Assembly (NCBI GenBank): GCA_964406375.1
Contig: CAYORM010000030.1
Span: 1 to 34,153, forward strand
Length of the DNA: 34,153 bases
Origin: CAYORM01 sp964406375
GTDB lineage: Bacteria; Pseudomonadota; Alphaproteobacteria; DSM-16000; Inquilinaceae
Direction: 5' to 3'
A model generated the notes under the pieces. That model worked only from the letters and a program-made list of their open reading frames with translations. It did not search any database and was not told where the DNA came from. Below are positions 33,426 to 34,153 of this stretch, one piece after another (the first letter of the stretch is position 1; every line of letters starts with the position of its first letter). Both the position numbers and the translations under genes were made by a program.

Positions 33426-33465
33426 GGGGGTATTATCGGGGGTGTCGAGAGATACCCCGGGGGTA
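33426..33465 (+). repeat. GGGGGTA/G direct repeats upstream of integrase
   Basis: GGGGGTA (33426), GGGGGTG (33438) and GGGGGTA (33459) occur within 40 bp. The last forms part of the palindrome TACCCCGGGGGTA (33453-33465). They lie in the 163-nt spacer between the tRNA and the integrase start; otherwise I see nothing in that spacer. Similar G-runs are often seen before P4-type integrase genes and may be integrase arm-binding or autoregulatory sites. Confidence 0.55.
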
Positions 33466-33475
33466 CACGCCGCTG

Positions 33476-34153
33476 ATGGCGCGGGCGCGAAAGTCGCTGA
33501 CGGAGCTTCAGGTTCGCAACGCGAAGCCGCGGGATCGCGCCTACAAGCTCGCCGACGGCGACGGGCTCTACCTCGACGTGCGGCCAACAGGCTCGCGTTA
33601 TTGGCGTTTTAAGTTCCGGTTCGGTGGCAAGGAGAAGCTGCTGGCCCTCGGCGTTTACCCTGGTGTCACCCTGGGGGATGCGCGAGGGGCAACACAGGCA
33701 GCGCGCAAGCTCCTTGCGAGCGGTCGAGACCCCAGTCAGGAGCGCAAGGCCGAGCGCAGGAGGAACGCCGCCGCCTCGGCGAACACGTTCGAGGCGCTCG
33801 CGCGGGAGTGGCTCGCGATGCAGAAGCCCAAGCTCGCGACAGCGACCTACGAGAAGGCCGAGCGCATGCNNNNNNNNNNCTCGAAATGTTCGCCGTCCCC
33901 CGCTTCGGCAATCAACCCGTGTCGGAGATCAAGGCACCCGAGGTCCTGGAAATGCTCCGGCGGATCGAGTCGCGCGGCACCCACGAAACCGCTCATCGAA
34001 TGATGCAGCGCTGCGGTCAGGTGTTCCGCTTCGCGATCGCGACCGGCCGCGCGGACCGCGATCCGACGGCTGATCTCCGAGGCGCCCTCGCGCCGGTCGT
34101 GACCCAGCACTTCGCATCGATCACCGATCCCAAACGGATCGGCGAACTGCTGC
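33476..34153 (+). CDS. P4-type tyrosine site-specific integrase, N-terminal part (gap inside, runs off window)
   Basis: This enzyme inserts and excises genomic islands at tRNA genes. The N-terminal arm-DNA-binding domain (DUF4102 type) is clear: MARARKSLTELQVRNAKPRD, KLADGDGLYLDVRPTGSRYWRFKF, and LLALGVYPGVTLGDARG. NTFEALAREWLAMQKPKLATATYEKAERM begins the core-binding domain. A 10-N gap at 33870-33879 interrupts it. After the gap the protein continues in a different frame (LEMFAVPRFGNQPVSEIKAP, HRMMQRCGQVFRFAIATGRA, DPTADLRGALAP), so the gap length is wrong by one or two bases. The catalytic Arg/His/Tyr domain lies beyond the window. Placement next to the 3' end of tRNA-Thr supports its role at this attachment site. 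Confidence 0.92.
33870..33879. other. Assembly gap (10 N) inside integrase gene
   Basis: A run of ten N, the same size as the one in ureC. The reading frame of the integrase differs on the two sides, so ten is a placeholder and not the true length. Confidence 0.95.

Noticed and set aside
33426..33465. Start of a CRISPR array
   Set aside because: Repeats are only 7 nt with unequal spacing; no array or cas gene is present.

Overview
The window is GC-rich bacterial chromosome, densely packed with genes. The order and sequences of the cell-division/cell-wall (dcw) genes, the RNase P RNA lying just upstream of mraZ, and the rhizobial/Rhodospirillales-like urease and MurE sequences point to an alphaproteobacterium. 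I would not name a genus. Two 10-N runs, one AT-rich foreign-looking block next to an N run, and a frameshift in the essential gene mraY suggest a draft or metagenome-derived scaffold.

Layout. (1) 1-17207, minus strand: a complete dcw operon read right to left, mraZ-rsmH-ftsL-ftsI-murE-murF-mraY-murD-ftsW-murG-murC-murB-ddl-ftsQ-ftsA and the first 33 codons of ftsZ. Most neighbours overlap by 1-13 nt or are a few nt apart. The operon makes the UDP-MurNAc-pentapeptide and lipid I/II precursors and the septal synthase and Z-ring proteins that use them. (2) 17208-17305: the mraZ control region, with a sigma70-like promoter covered by four 10-bp-spaced TGGG/TGGT repeats, the expected MraZ operator. 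(3) 17461-17915: rnpB (RNase P RNA, class A) with its own promoter. (4) 17940-24569, minus strand: an EamA-family exporter, a Uup-type ABC-F ATPase, a TerB+DnaJ (DjlA-like) protein, and a two-gene signalling unit of a FecR-like secreted protein and a CHASE2-adenylate cyclase. (5) 24725-28041: a FAD-linked D-lactate-type dehydrogenase (+), a DUF442 phosphatase-like protein (-) and an MFS transporter (+). (6) 28054-33106, minus strand: a urease operon ureD-ureAB(fused)-ureC-ureE-ureF-ureG. (7) 33195-34153, plus strand: tRNA-Thr(CGU) with its promoter, then G-rich repeats and a P4-type tyrosine integrase running off the window. This looks like the left edge of an integrated genomic island whose cargo is outside the window.

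The most unusual points are: UreC has Gln in place of one of the two nickel-binding histidines of the HxH motif, inside a short cluster of odd residues; mraY has a frameshift that fits a 14-nt deletion; a 42-nt AT-rich block sits beside the gap in ureC; the FecR-like/CHASE2-cyclase pair; and the tRNA-Thr/integrase island edge. No CRISPR array, insertion sequence or recognisable defence system is visible.
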